Below are positions 36,535 through 48,839 of a stretch of 64,000 bases of DNA, piece after piece. This stretch comes from Candidula unifasciata (lineage: Eukaryota; Mollusca; Gastropoda; Stylommatophora; Geomitridae). A model generated the notes under the pieces. That model was given only the letters and a program-made list of their open reading frames with translations, was not told where the DNA came from and ran no database searches. The position numbers and the translations under genes were made by a program. Location of the stretch: positions 88,734 to 152,733 of the forward strand of contig CAJHNH020002703.1 of the NCBI GenBank assembly GCA_905116865.2, given 5' to 3'. The stretch's first letter is position 1. The number at the start of each line of letters is the position of its first letter.

Positions 36535-36884
36535 TGTTTTTTGTTTTTATTTCCTACCGAAATCACATTACTATAGTTTTCACAGAATTACCACTGATCG
36601 ACTGACTGTCTTTGATTGACTGCCATACACCATAACTGGCTCTATACAGCTGGTAGAAACTATCAGACTGCTTAGGTATTTTTTAAGCGCGTCCCGTGCA
36701 CACGAGTCTTATTGATTCAATGTTATGATCCAAAAAATACTAGGCATCCTAACCACCACTTGGGGACCAGAGAAGAGTAGTGCAGAAGGCAGAATGCATT
36801 ATAGCTCTGAGTCACATGCTCAGTTATAATAAAAACATGTTATAATTATGCTGTATGTTTTACTTTTAAAAAGCACGCAGTTCA

Positions 36885-36897
36885 ACAAAAGACCAAA

Positions 36898-36959
<62 letters not shown>

Positions 36960-36978
36960 TGGTTTTTTTGTTTAATTG

Positions 36979-37053
<75 letters not shown>

Positions 37054-37131
37054 GTATATATATATATATGAAATTGGTCTTTTGTTTAATTGTATACACA
37101 AACACACACACACACATATATATATATATAC

Positions 37132-37222
<91 letters not shown>
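36885..37222. repeat. Compound TA/CA/GA array with repeated and inverted flanks
   Basis: TA (36901-36953), CA (36981-37013), TA (37014-37070), CA, TA (37117-37191) and GA (37192-37221). The unit 'tatgaaattggt(c)tttt' appears after two TA runs and, inverted as 'aaaagaccaaattcata', before the first one, so 36885-36975 is one long palindrome. Frames here are not genes. Confidence 0.93.
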
Positions 37223-37226
<4 letters not shown>

Positions 37227-38235
37227 TGACGTATCAGAAGGGAAAAAAACAGTGTCAACTACTATATACAGTCCGACAACTAAATAATTCGACTGATTTT
37301 ATTATGGGCAAAACTAAATTTTCACCCATGAAGCAAAGCATGTCAACTAAACAAGTACCATTTGTGTATGGGAAAATTGTAATAGTGGTGGTTCAGCAGA
37401 AGACAGGTAACCAGTTATTTAATTTAGCTAGTGAACGCTGTGCCGTTACATATGCAGCATGGAACGGAGAGAAACATGCTCTTGAGATAGATCCACTGAT
37501 GAAATAAGTTTATGAGGATCAATACTGATCTCATGTATAATGTGGTATTCAAGATAAGAAACAGCTGTTGAAAAGATTGATGATGAAGCTGGTCCGCGGC
37601 GTACAATGTATGTCCTTAACAATGAACTTTATGTTAAAGTCAGAGCACAGACATGCGAAAACCAATATCTGACTGTCAGGATGATGCAGTTGAATGTCTT
37701 GGTAATGTGATAAACATTGGTCCTTGCGTATGTTTTGAGGTAAATAACCTTCCGAGTTGAGTGGCAATTGAATTTGATTAAATGGAGCAAATAAAGACGA
37801 AGAGATAAATACCAGGGCAATTTGCTATGTAAAATAGTGGAGATAACAATTTGAACTAATCTGGTAAATCATAGATCGCAACCCGTGACCGTCGACGTTT
37901 ATCAGCATGCCACACAATGATGATGTTCCCTCTCAAATAATACAGTGCCTGACATCAACTGGCAGCAAACAACACTATGGCTGGATTCTCCCACTGATAG
38001 CAAAAGTACGTATGCCTGTATCGTTCTGTCCCTGCGTATTTACCGAAGTCATTATTTGATGAACGTGTACCTTCTTTTTAAGTTCATGCTATTTCCAGCC
38101 CATAGTCTGAAAATCAATAACGCTCCCTGCAATTTGTCTTCTTGGTGACAGCGTTGAAATAAGTGCTCCGCTGAAGACGAACTTGGTGGACATTGTGTGA
38201 ACTATTTGCCCTAGCCCGTCGTATGCACCTTGGCA
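37223..38235. other. Unique non-coding stretch
   Basis: No coding motif, array or recognised repeat. Open frames are under 75 codons. Confidence 0.4.
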
Positions 38236-38254
38236 AACACTGACACACACTACC

Positions 38255-38560
38255 AACCATTTCACGAATATAATAATCCATATAACAGGTCACAAACGTA
38301 TAGCCTATTCTTTAGCGCAGTAATCCAGACAACAGGTCACAATAATCCAGCCATTTCTTCAAAACACCGAGCCAAAAAACAAATAAGTCGTCTAGCCATT
38401 TCTAACCATAATAGTCCATTCAATAGCGTACAATATTCCAGCCATTTCTACAACACAGTATTTCATCTTCAAGACATTTCTCAATTACAGCAATACATAT
38501 AACAGGTGACAATCTCCTAGCCAACCATGTCTTTAACACGGTAATCCATACAAAAAGTAA
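38255..38560. repeat. Degenerate minisatellite
   Basis: Imperfect units of roughly 45-50 bp containing 'gtaatccatacaacaggtcac' variants and 'ccagccatttct' recur about six times. The 90-codon frame at 38230-38502 follows from this. Confidence 0.65.
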
Positions 38561-39219
38561 CTGTCTTCAAACTATTTCTCCAAATAACGACTGCCTTCAT
38601 ACCGATGCTGGCTTTTGAATATCACTGGATCAGTCCAGAGAAGATCTTCCTCAATAAGAAACTGAAGGCACAGAACAGTAAGACCGGAAAATGCAATATT
38701 GCTTTAACTCCTTGTGCATTCTTCTGCTGTGCTTTGTCCATGTAAGAACATACACCCTCAGACTACTCATGCAGGGTTGTTCAGTTAACTGTCGTCACCT
38801 GCAAATCCGTCCACTCTGCCCTAATATTATTATTAATCTCTTTAATTATTTCCTTCTTCACTTCACTGATAACTCACTTCACTTCAAGATGCTATAACCC
38901 TTTCCCCGGGTAGATGGAACCCGTTAGCTTTGGACAGCAGTCCATCTAGGAGACGGCAAACTCCGAATATAAACCCCCAAGTTCAAGGTGGGCCAACGTG
39001 CTGAAGAACTGAATGGCCTCGGGTGAGCTGGTCGTGAACGTTAGACGTCTGGCGGGCGTGCGGGGTCGCACCAGGCATATGTACTCCTACGGGACATCCA
39101 TTGCCTCTTCCCTAGCAGGCAGGCAATAGTAGGGTGACCGGTCATTTCCTGCAGTACTGTATTTTCTCGCATATGGATTTTAAATATATACATAAGAATT
39201 GTCGACGGAGCTACAGGGC

Positions 39220-40645
39220 AAGTGCTCTGCGCTTGACACATTATTCAGCAGTTCGTGAAGAAGGAGTGAGGAGGAGACGACGAGGAAATGGGGAGATAAG
39301 AAGGCAAATAAATAGGAGGGCAGGTGCTAGGGGAACAAGACGAAAAGCAGAGAGATTGAGATTTAATCATGTAAGAGTAGGATACTGGAACTGTCGGAGT
39401 GCTAGACAGATAGGTCCTGCACTGGAGAGGTTGATTTTTTATTTTGATGTCATCATGCTCCAGGAGCTAAATACAGACAGATATCATTGCCCGGGGTATG
39501 TCAGTTATATAAACCCTGTTGGACAGGAGAGACATGGACATGGTCGGGTGGTGAAGGAGGGAGTGAAGCAAGTGGTGCTTGACTTGAGCCAGTGGAACCA
39601 CAGGTGGTATAATTTGGAACCTCATAAATATATATGCCACGGTAGACAGTTTTGTCAGAAGCGAACAATGAGGCTGGCTCAAGGAAATGGAGGAGTTACC
39701 AGGTGATAGGTTACTCATATGTGGGGATTTCAACGCGATTAACAGAGAATGGAACAGCAGTGGAGAAAACCGACAGGGAATTGCTCTTGCAGAGGCCATG
39801 GGTTGACTCCGATATGACCTGCATCAATGATGGGAGGCCGTCAAGAATGGCAATGAGGTCTGGAGATTCAGACACAGCCATTGACTTGACATTTATCTCC
39901 CAGTTCGTCAGTTTTATTAGATGTTAAATGGACTGTCCTGAATGACCATGGGAGTGATCACCTACCATGTTCAGTTTTGATTTCTAAACTCAGTAAGGTT
40001 AAGGTTGGGAGAGCACGCAAGACCTTTCGGTATAAGTGGACCAACAACCTACTTGGACGCCTCAGACTGGGAGCATGCAACAGAACTGCCAGAACTAATT
40101 TTCTACAGCTCCCATGGTGGACTCCAGAAGTAGAACAGGTGTGGAAGTCAAAGAGAGCCGCAGTGAAGCAGCTAAAGAAAGTACGACAGACACCCTCAAG
40201 CTCACGAGAGGAAGTGGAGATGGCGGAGAATGGGAAAAAAAGATAAGGTGGAGGTTTTCAAGCGCTGTGGTGCAGAGGCCAAAAGAGCACAGTGGGAAAC
40301 TTTTGTGAATAATATGGGATGCAGCTGGAAAGAGTAAGCTTGCACCTTGAAGAATATGCAATATGAAGACATGATACAAGTGGAAGATATCAAACAAATT
40401 TTGAAAAAAGCAAAAGACACTGCACCAGGGCCTGATGGAGTCAGGTATGGTGACATGAAGGCTTTGAGCGATGTAGACCTGGCACAGATGGCCGACTGTT
40501 TTAATCAGAGCATTAAGACAGCATCAGTACCGCAGGACTGGGTGCACAGCTATCTAATCCCGCTAGCAAAACCTTTTAAATATCATTCTAAGCTCAGTGG
40601 CTTTAGAATCATCACCTTACAAAACACATTTCTAAAGTTCTTGCG
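39220..40645 (+). pseudogene. I-like LINE: endonuclease and N-terminal reverse transcriptase (decayed)
   Basis: Reading across several frames the plus strand encodes a basic N-terminus (RRRRRGNGEIRRQINRRAG), the endonuclease opening VGYWNCRSARQIGPALERL and IMLQELNTDRYHCPGY, CGDFNAINREWNSSGENRQG (39730-39790), NDHGSDHLPCSV (near 39945), WWTPEVEQVWKSKRAAVKQL, then the polymerase opening KDTAPGPDGVRYGDMKAL (near 40420) and GFRIITLQNTFLKFL. It breaks into a TG microsatellite at about 40650. Endonuclease wording (W-N-C-R-S, D-F-N-A) fits I/jockey-group LINEs. The 3' half of the same kind of element is at 43600-45050. Multiple frameshifts and stops make it non-functional. Confidence 0.75.
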
Positions 40646-40669
40646 TGCGTGCGTGCGTGTGTGCGCATG

Positions 40670-40707
<38 letters not shown>

Positions 40708-40715
40708 TGTGTGTG
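40646..40715. repeat. TG/GC dinucleotide array
   Basis: TG-rich run with GCGTGC interruptions that ends the LINE fragment. A second TG/CG run lies at 40860-40950. Confidence 0.92.
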
Positions 40716-40959
40716 GCGGAGTGCCTGTATCCATATAACTATAACCGTCTTCTAACCAGGTCTCAAACATAAATATTCCTTAAAGTGGCCACAATCTTTC
40801 ATGGAAACGTGTTCAAATATTCAGAACAATCTGATTGATCTGGAATTTTCACTCTGTGCCTGCGCGCGCGCGCGTGCGCGTGTGTGTGTGTGTGTGTGTG
40901 GATAGATTTAATATTCTGTGAGGGTGAGTGTATGTGTGTGTGTGTAAACATACGGAAGC

Positions 40960-43595
40960 AGTTAATAGAGTGATTTTTCACGTTAAGAGTTGTTTTTGAT
41001 ACTGACGCAAGCTTCACGCTGCTAGATGATAGTTTCTTGCAGTAGGGGGATCCCCCCTCCCCCTTTCCCCTGGAAAGACAGGTGTTATGAGAAGGAGATC
41101 GAGGGAACTTGAATGACACAGAAGGAGGCTAGTAGCGTTAGGGGCACATGGATGTATGGGGTGCAGGTGGGGGGGGGGGGGGAGGAGGACTAATACGCAA
41201 TTGAAACATATAATGTATTAAAGAGAAGTGCGTTTTAAAAGAACTTCAACATCAGCGGTTGATTTCAGTTTTATCTGGTTTGTACCGAAGTTAAACTCAT
41301 ATTGTTGTCACACATAGTATTGCACAAAAATGCGGTGCCATCTTCGCGGTCAAAATATGAAACACTGTAACCATTTTCTAATAAGAACAATCAGCGGCTG
41401 CTGCATATGAGAACTGTGCACAAATGGCAAAGCTAAATATACAGTAAGTAACATCAGTTTTGATTATATTAATTTATTTTACTAAGTTTACGCTGTATGG
41501 CAGGGGAAGGGAGGCGTGTGAGTCCTGCGCACTTAGAAATGGTTGCAGTAGGGCAAACAATGTTTGGGCTTCCATCTTGTAGACCAGTGTTTCCCAAACA
41601 TTTTGCCTCACCGTCCCCTTTTAAGTGAAAAAAGAAATCGCCAAGGCCGCCCGCCCCTCTCCCTAGGTTTTTCTCTTTGGAATTATCATCATCTTCACGT
41701 GTCACGTTGAAAAGCACATACGGTCATCATTCATCATCCGAAACGATCAGCAGAATGACGGATAAGGTGGTGTTTTCTACCGCCCCATGCATGTGACTTA
41801 TCTATCAAGGTATTTATCTCTTCGCTTTTTCTCTTCCCTCTTTTTATTATGATATATTTAACGAGAAGGATAAATATGATTGATTGTAACCTAATTTCAT
41901 TATTTCTTTTGAAAAACTAAACAATGACTGCGATTTTAATCATTTACAATATATTAAGAATGGTACAAACAGTTTGTCAAAATAGTTTCTTTCTCTCTCA
42001 CACATACACTTACTCTCTCACTCACTCACTCTCTCTCTCTCTATCTATCTCTCTATCTCTCTCTCTCTCTCTCCCTCTTTCTTCCTACTGTTGTTTTAGT
42101 TACATTTAATGCTTTCCAGCTTCACCTGATGCTGCTACGACCCTCAGGGGCATCCCAGCGTTCCCCGTCAATTTGATCGACGCCGCTAGCACCCCCGGAT
42201 CGTCCCAGCCCCCCCTCCCCCCTCCTAGGAACACTATCGTAGACCAACTCGACCTCGATGTGTATTTTGAATATCACACCAGTCATCTTCTCTTTGCTTT
42301 TCATTATGTTTCTAATGAAAATTGAAAGCCACGTCTGACTAGTCAAAACCTTCTTTTGATGGGTAATTCTTCACATGCGATTTCAATAAAGTTTAACCCC
42401 ATAAGGACTGCACATTGAGTGATTAACACACCGGTGACACAAAGTGCAATTTGTCACTCAATATTCAGATGAGAATACCACCAGATACAAATTCCAGTAA
42501 CCCCGTTCAACCCTGAAGTTATATAAGTAACATGAAGTTAAGACGGAGTAGTGCAAGACATACGAGATTTTATTCAAGTGGTTAGAGTATTGATATCTCG
42601 TATTTCGTGGCAAGAGCTCGATATTTTTGCATAAGAAAAGTTTCTTTTTGTAATAAATATAATGCAATAATGACACATCATGTAAAATGCCTGGATCATC
42701 ACAGAGGAAAGAACCTTATTAAAGCAGTCAAGGAGCCAAAAGGAGCCAACCGTATTTAACCTACAGTGGTTAAGTATGAACAGGAAAGGGGAGCACGACA
42801 CATGAAAGAAGGGTCAGACAGAGGTCGACAAGCAAGAACAATATTGGAGAGACTTCAAACAATAAAATACACGAAACAAGGGATTTGGCAAGGATAGAAA
42901 GACTTTCTATCGACCAGTTTTTAAATGTCGGTTCTGGAAAGAATGGGAGTGCGGATGTAGGGGCACTGTAGGTAATACATGTGTGCGCTCTTCACAATGA
43001 AGGTTGGCTATAGTGTATTCAGAACACCACATGGTGATGCCACAGTCTTTTCAATGGTGACACTCTCGTACCGTCGTTCGAAACAGCGAGAACCATTGCA
43101 AAAAAAAAAAAAAAAGTCATATTAAACACAAATTAAATATACTGTCTGGTGCGGAAATCGATTCCTAGCACTCTAGGACCATGAAGTTGTTAAACATTCA
43201 TTCGCCTCTAATCTATGCGGTCGCACAGGCACCAGTGGAGAGGCCTAAAAGGTTCACATATGTAAGCGTTAGCAGGTAAAGATTACACTGGGAATAGTAT
43301 AAAGTGATATTTTCCTCCTCGCCGCTTAGCTATGAGAATATGCGAGCGCAGTTATCATTGTAGTTCTAGTAACTGGTAGCTTTTAGTTACAGTAACAATA
43401 AATAGTAAAATATGTTTTCTTTGGCATTGGAAAAAGTGCAAGCGGCGAACATAGCTAAGACGGCAGGTGCTCCGTATACATAAAATTTAAAATATAAAAA
43501 ATAATATGCCATACATTAAAAATGTGTTTAACGAAATTGAATAAAACTTACAGTCAGATAGACAATAATAGATTTTTGTATACTTTCACTTTATT
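40960..43595. other. Non-coding stretch with small low-complexity tracts
   Basis: Contains poly-G at 41168-41182, a CT array at 42020-42074 and poly-A at 43099-43115. At 41586 'cagtgtttcccaaac' looks like a hAT-type terminal end but no matching inverted end was found. I see no gene. Confidence 0.45.
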
Positions 43596-43599
43596 TATA

Positions 43600-45060
43600 T
43601 TTGATAGCTCACGAGCTACGGGCAACTGTAGACAAAGTGACTGACTGGTGTGCAGAAATATGTACTGTCATCAACTCAGAAAAATCAGCTGTTTTGTGGT
43701 GATCTCTGGAAAATATAATTTTTAAAGTTAACGTTCACAACCTTAAAGATAATAACAGTGTCATCAGAAGAGAAAGCAAAGTGAGAGACCTGGGAATCAT
43801 TTTCCACAGAAGCCTGTCCTTCAGGGATCATGTGAATGCTCTCGAAGGTATGGCAGCAATGGACATGGGAAACAGAATGTTGTTCACAATGTTCTAGCAT
43901 GTGATTTTGTCTGTAATAGATTATGAACTTGGCATGCTTAAAATATCAAAGAGTCCTCTCACGAAACTGGAACGCACACAGAAGGAAGCCATGCGGGTAA
44001 TTCTAGGATTTACAAGAGATACCCCGGTAGTATGTATGCGATATGTACTTGCACTGCCTACTTTTGCAGATAGGCTCAGGCAAAGTTGTATCTCAGAGTA
44101 ACTGTAGACAAGAGGCACCTCCTGCATGAAGCCCTAGATAGAGCTAAGGGTTACAGACTGAAAAGAGGAAAGTCTTGGATGTGCTAGCTGAAGACATAAT
44201 TGGACACGTGTGCAGGCTCGATAAATTTAAGCGAGAAGAGAAGTGGGCCAAAGTGTGCGATCAGTTGTCAGACTTGTATAAGGTTCTAATCACTTTAGGA
44301 AGTGAGTGCATGGACTGGCTAGCTGGTGCTGCAGAATCAGAAGTTCCACAAATGATTCATGACAATTCCAATCCAAGTGATGTGATTGTAAATGCCTATG
44401 GCTCTGTGTTGAGGGGTAGACGAAGTGCGTGGGGTTCATAGCGAAGGCAAGTGGACGTCGGCTGGTGCAACAAAGCCTGGCACACGATATCACAACGTCT
44501 AGTTTGAGAATGGAGGTGGAGACAGTTGCTGTTGCATTCCGCTAGCTTAAGGAACATCTGTATACACATGTCGTCATTGTAACTGACTCACAAAGCATGC
44601 TGAGAAAGGTGGAGACAGGCTTGCTCCGTGTAGAGTGGCAAGCATCACTTCAGAGGTCCCGTGTAGCTAGCATCCTTTGGATATTTTCTCCAGGTAATGC
44701 CGGTGTGTTGGGAAAAGAGCAGGCAGACAGACTTGCTGTTTTGCACCACTTGGTGGTAAACTGGTGTGTGAAAGGCTGGATATGGTGAGGGCTCTTTGGC
44801 AGCGAGTGAACAGTGCCGGGAAACAGACAGATTATTACGGTCGGAGGAGAATGGCACTGCTAGGAATTACAAGGGGATCGGGCCTACGCTCGACACTCAG
44901 GGGAAAGGCGAGACGGATATACAATAATACAGTTACTGGTACCATCGGAATTTTAACTTTTTGCTTGCTGCGAAGATGGGGACAGAGCGCTTATGGGGGT
45001 GTTCCGAGTGCTGTGATGTCGATTTGTAATTCGACATGTAACATTCAACATTTATTTTTG
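43600..45060 (+). pseudogene. I-like LINE: C-terminal reverse transcriptase and RNase H
   Basis: In broken frames: ELRATVDKVTDWCAEICTVINSEKSA (post-YADD region), RRESKVRDLGIIFH, MAAMDMGNRMLFTMF, LERTQKEAMRVILGFTRDTPV, then the RNase H domain: NAYGSVLRGRRSAWG, VVIVTDSQSMLRKV, WQASLQRSRVASILWIFSPGNAGVLGKEQADRLA (44630-44740), and a C-terminal RRMALLGITRGSG...RLRGKARRIYN-like tail. The usual first catalytic T-D-G-S of RNase H is A-Y-G-S here, so that active-site Asp is lost. The copy at 46470-47085 covers the RNase H and tail. Confidence 0.78.
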
Positions 45061-45177
45061 AAGTTTTATCCTTCTTTAAAACAAAAGCAAAGATAATTAA
45101 ATCTGTGATTAGATCCTCAAATCTAATTTTATGTAACACATCTGCTCCTATACAGCCTGCCTTGTTGTGTAACTGTT

Positions 45178-45385
45178 ATTGGGAAAACAAGAACAGACCC
45201 ACTGCCTACCCAGAAGCACGTCGTAAGAGTCGACTAATTTGGAGCTTCCTTCAGAGCCGTTGCATCTGCCTCAGAGGCAAGAAACCAACAGTGTGCATAC
45301 AGATTAGTCATATCTGTCAAACGGATGCACACGAAACACTCAAGCTCTGGAACAGGACTACATTTTGGGGTTTATCCTGTCCTGA
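45178..45385 (+). repeat. SINE family C, copy 1
   Basis: Landmarks 'agaagcacgtcgtaagagtc', 'gcctcagaggcaag', 'ccaacagt', 'gatgcacacgaaacactcaa' and 'ctctggaacaggact' recur in the same order at 57735-57980 and partly at 48110-48290. The short frames here are not genes. Confidence 0.75.
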
Positions 45386-45569
45386 TGACAACGGTAGATT
45401 GTATACGTAATAGGTTCTTAGGCAGAGATAATGAGAATGGACATACGGGTATGGAAATGATCGATAATATTTCCGTCAGCATTAGAAACATATTAACATC
45501 TAGATATTAACATCCAATCTAATAAACATAATGTTAGCAGTTTTAAATGTCAGATCCCATGCATACTCA

Positions 45570-45665
45570 ACCCAATCCTATGGCTCGGAAACCTGGACAA
45601 TGAAGAAGCAATTATTAAGCCGAAGCCAGGTCCCGGAGATGCCGACACAGAGTCAGAAGGATTAT
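45570..45665 (+). pseudogene. Short LINE C-terminal relic
   Basis: The peptide YGSETWTMKKQLLSR matches the conserved L-L-Y-G-S-E-T-W block of LINE reverse transcriptases. Only about 30 codons remain. Confidence 0.5.
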
Positions 45666-46374
45666 TAGAATGTAATGGTTTATAAATTAGTTGTGTATCA
45701 TTCACAGCAAAATCAATCGTAGGATTTTATGGTTGTGTCTGATTTCCATTTTCGGTTTTTCGTTCGGTTGTTTGCTATTGCCACTAAACAGTCGGTTTTC
45801 GATACCGGAGGTCTGCTGCCAAATCGCTTGCAGCTCGGAACAACAAAGTGTGGCCGCAACGCCTAAGTCACAGACGTGTACATTTTTAATAGAACACACA
45901 CACCACGCAATCTAATGTATACGTGTTGGAGAGACTGAGGATGAAAATCAATCTGTCAATGAAAGAGTTTCAAAAAAAAAAAAAATGATACGTAGCACTT
46001 AAAAACTCCTAACAAAATGATACCAGGAGAAACAGTGGAAGACAGACAAACAAGAAATTCACAGTCGAATATTTGGGGTATAACAGAAAGATGTTTAACA
46101 TTTCAGCTGTGACCAACTTTGGGAGAAGCAATGTTGGAAATTAACCGCAGTCAGCCTTTGTTGTAGAAGTAACACCTGACTGACTGATATGGCATAACAA
46201 TTATCATTTCTTCCGTCTTCACAATCGACGCTGGATGAGTTGGTATGTGCATCCACTGCTGAATTTTTCGGAATATTATGTAGGGAGGTCTAATCACTTG
46301 CACACTATGACTTTCGTAATATGGTTGTGTAAATAACTAGCTCTTCCCCCTTCCCCTTCTCCTACAGTGTAATT

Positions 46375-47415
46375 AGAGCCAGTGGAAATAGAAAAGAGAG
46401 TTCAGGCTTTCGAATATAAATGCTATAGACGAATCTTATAAATTAGTTATTTAAAATATAAAACTAACAAAAAGTTAATGGTCGACGTTTGGTGCAGGAG
46501 AGCCTAGCATATGATACCACAACATCCAGCTTAAGAATGGAGGTGGAGGAGGTCACTGCAGCTTTCCGCTGGCTAGAGAACACGAAACACACACACACAC
46601 ATTGTAATTGTAACTGATTCAGAAAGCATGCTGAGGAAGATCAGAACAGGTATGCTTCGTGCAGAGTGGCATGCTTCGCTGCGGAGGACACGAGTGAGGA
46701 GTATTGTCTGGATTTTTTCACCGGGTCACGCCGGTGTGTTGGGAAATGTACAGGCGGACAGACTGGCTGGCTCTGCACAACTTGGTAGAATACTGCTACA
46801 TGATAGGGCAGATGTGGTTAGTGCCTTGTAGGAGAGCGTGTACAATGCGGAGGAGCAGATGGATCACCACAGTCTGGTGAGATTGATGCAGTTGGGGGTG
46901 ACGAGAGGTTCTGGCAGAAGCTCAAGGCTCAGAGGAAAGGCAAGACGGACGTTTAATCAGAAAGCTACTGGCACCATTAGTATCGGAACTCTTCGCTGGC
47001 TGCTGAAGATGGGGACGAAACGCTTATGTGAATGCCCCGAGTGCTGCGATGTCGGTTCTTGAATCAAAACAAATCAAATCAAATCAATATAAAACTAACA
47101 GATAAGGCAGAGAAAAGTAAAATTGCGGGACATCAGGAGCCTCTCTTGGCAGTGGTAAAACGTCGCAAGCTAACTTGGTTAGGGCACGTAGTAAGACATT
47201 ATAGCAAAGACTTTACTTCAAGGAACATTGGGGTAGCCGAAGAAGAGGAGGGTGGAGAAGAGCCTGGAATGACAACATCAAGAAATGGACAGGACTAAGT
47301 TATCGTACACTTGGTTCAAACAAGCGGAAGACAGAGAATGATAGCTGGTTTTGTGTGATAGGGCTTCCATCTATACACCTTCACGACCCTAACAGGTCAA
47401 AGGTAATGTCATGTT
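46375..47415 (+). pseudogene. LINE C-terminal relic split by a nested LINE
   Basis: The left part (46375-46469) reads VEIEKRVQAFEYKCYRRIL, then ISYLKYKTN. The right part (47086-47415) reads KIAGHQEPLLAVVKRRKLTWLGHVVRH and continues into the 3' region shared with 19140-19275. The two parts are continuous in the element at 18596-19275 and are separated here by the 616-bp insertion 46470-47085. Confidence 0.82.
46455..47100 (+). mobile_element. Nested 5'-truncated RNase H LINE with 15-bp target-site duplication
   Basis: 'aatataaaactaaca' occurs at 46455-46469 and 47086-47100, flanking 46470-47085. The insert encodes SLRMEVEEVTAAFRWLENT, VIVTDSESMLRKIRTGML, IVWIFSPGHAGVLGNVQADRLAG (RNase H, with the H-A-G-V-x-G-N-x-x-A-D core) and a tail ending MGTKRLCECPECCDVGS before a TGA, then a 3' tail of AATCA repeats. 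The last residues suggest a C-x-x-C pair at the C-terminus. It is truncated upstream of RNase H, as is usual for LINE insertions. Confidence 0.88.
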
Positions 47416-47574
47416 ATTAGATATATTTTAGTTTCAGGTCTTTCTTTGAGTGCCCCGACCTCTCCTCTTCCACTATAGCGACCTCCTCTAGTACATTTTT
47501 AGAAAGACCGGTCTCTATTATTAAATGTCGCTCGTACTAAAATTAGTATTGCAATTAGCACACTGAGTATTTGA

Positions 47575-47765
47575 TGCTAGACTCCAGATTTTATTGATCA
47601 GACAGCCTAACTGGAAGATGTAGCAAACACCACCCCGGCTGCCTTTACTTTCTAGTACTTGTCTCGGTAAACATTTAGGACTGCGTCGACCCAGGAGTCA
47701 TGGTCATTTCTGACAAGACTTTCAGGCCGGCAGGTATAACGTCCAGCCGCTACACAAGAAAAGCT
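47575..47765 (-). repeat. SINE family D copy
   Basis: Plus-strand landmarks 'cctttactttctag', 'gcgtcgacccaggag' and 'cagccgctac' match 59755-59908. It includes the decayed tRNA-like head. Confidence 0.6.
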
Positions 47766-48109
47766 TCTACTGTTGTCACTATGAGATATTTAAGTTTAAA
47801 CAAAATTTTTAATGAGTAATCAGGGTAATTTTTTTTTTTTTTAGAAATTACACCAATTTGATCAATGACAAGCATTAACCACCAAAGTCAAGTCACGAAC
47901 AAAGGTTGTGGAATTCAGTTTAGACGCGCGCATTATGAAATGGTATTCTTAGTTACTTGCGAATGTGGGATGCAGAGATGAAGCAGCCCCTACGGTGATG
48001 AATCAGAACAAGCTTTATACTAGTCAAGACATGTCTACACCTCTACGCGATCATACTAGAAACAGGTTCCTTCCTTGCACGGGGCATGACCAATATAGAT
48101 AAGATCGAC

Positions 48110-48290
48110 TTTTCTTTCGGAGTCGGAACGTATTTGCCTGAGAGTTAAGGAACCAACAGTCTGCACATAAAAAAGCCAGTTGTATATAACATATATGCAC
48201 GAAATATTCATGACCTGGAGCAAGACCAGATTCCAGACGTGGAAGAGCAGCTATAACCTTCTGTGGCTCACAGCCGGCGACAGTGAAAAA
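48110..48290 (+). repeat. SINE family C, copy 2 (diverged)
   Basis: 'tcggagtcggaacgtatttg', 'ccaacagtctgcacat' and 'gacctggagcaagacc' align with 57805-57930. It is more diverged than the other two copies. Confidence 0.6.
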
Positions 48291-48570
48291 AAATAAGAGG
48301 AACTTGTGAATGTTTTCATTACAATATATATTACTCGTTTTTGATACATGTAACCAACCAGTTTACTTGTGTATTTTTGTTTGAAAACAAAGGAATCTTC
48401 TCGAAACAAACTTTTCTGGTTTATTTCACATTTTCACCGTGAATCCACAACTCTGAAAGCAAACAGAATATAATGAGCACACCATGCATCTCTGCAGGCA
48501 GCAACATCCTGCATGTTTTTTAAAGATTTTTGAAACGTTTCAGCAAATATGATCAGACAAACTGGCCTAC

Positions 48571-48695
48571 CTGCTTGAAGCCGCGATACATGATCTGCAG
48601 CTCTTTTTTGGTGAATTTCGTGTTCTTGCACAGCGTGTCAAGCCCCTCCGGCTTGTACCGCACCACTTGCATTTCAAGGTCGTCGATGTCATTGT
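48571..48695 (-). CDS. KCNIP-like: Internal exon of a Kv channel-interacting protein-like gene
   Basis: On the minus strand a 125-bp segment lies between an acceptor ('ctttctgtcctcag', pyrimidine-rich) and a donor ('aagcag/gtaggc'). It starts with two bases finishing a split codon and then has 41 open codons: [18 protein letters not shown], then [15 protein letters not shown] and IMYRGFKQ. In KChIP proteins the conserved core begins with an acidic stretch, (V)x-(H/Y)-(R/K)-P-E-G-L, then T-(N/K)-F-T-K-(R/K)-E-L-Q-x-(L/M)-Y-R-G-F-K, just before the first EF-hand; the match is very close. KChIPs are calcium-sensing subunits of A-type Kv4 potassium channels at the cell membrane. Neighbouring exons should lie at lower coordinates (EF-hands) and higher coordinates (N-terminus), but none were found, so introns must be long. 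NCS-family relatives are less likely given the Y-K-P-E-G-L motif. Confidence 0.88.
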
Positions 48696-48839
48696 CTGAG
48701 GACAGAAAGGTCGAACTTTATACAAGGGTTAATGTATATTAATTTCAAGAAGAGAAATGTCGCAATGAGAACTCATCTGTGTTTGTTTGTTTGTTTGTTT
48801 TAGTATCTAGAAGCCATGAGTTGTTAACCCATAGGCTCA

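Noticed and set aside
41586..41640. hAT-like terminal sequence 'cagtgtttcccaaac'
   Set aside because: No matching inverted end or 8-bp target duplication was found nearby.
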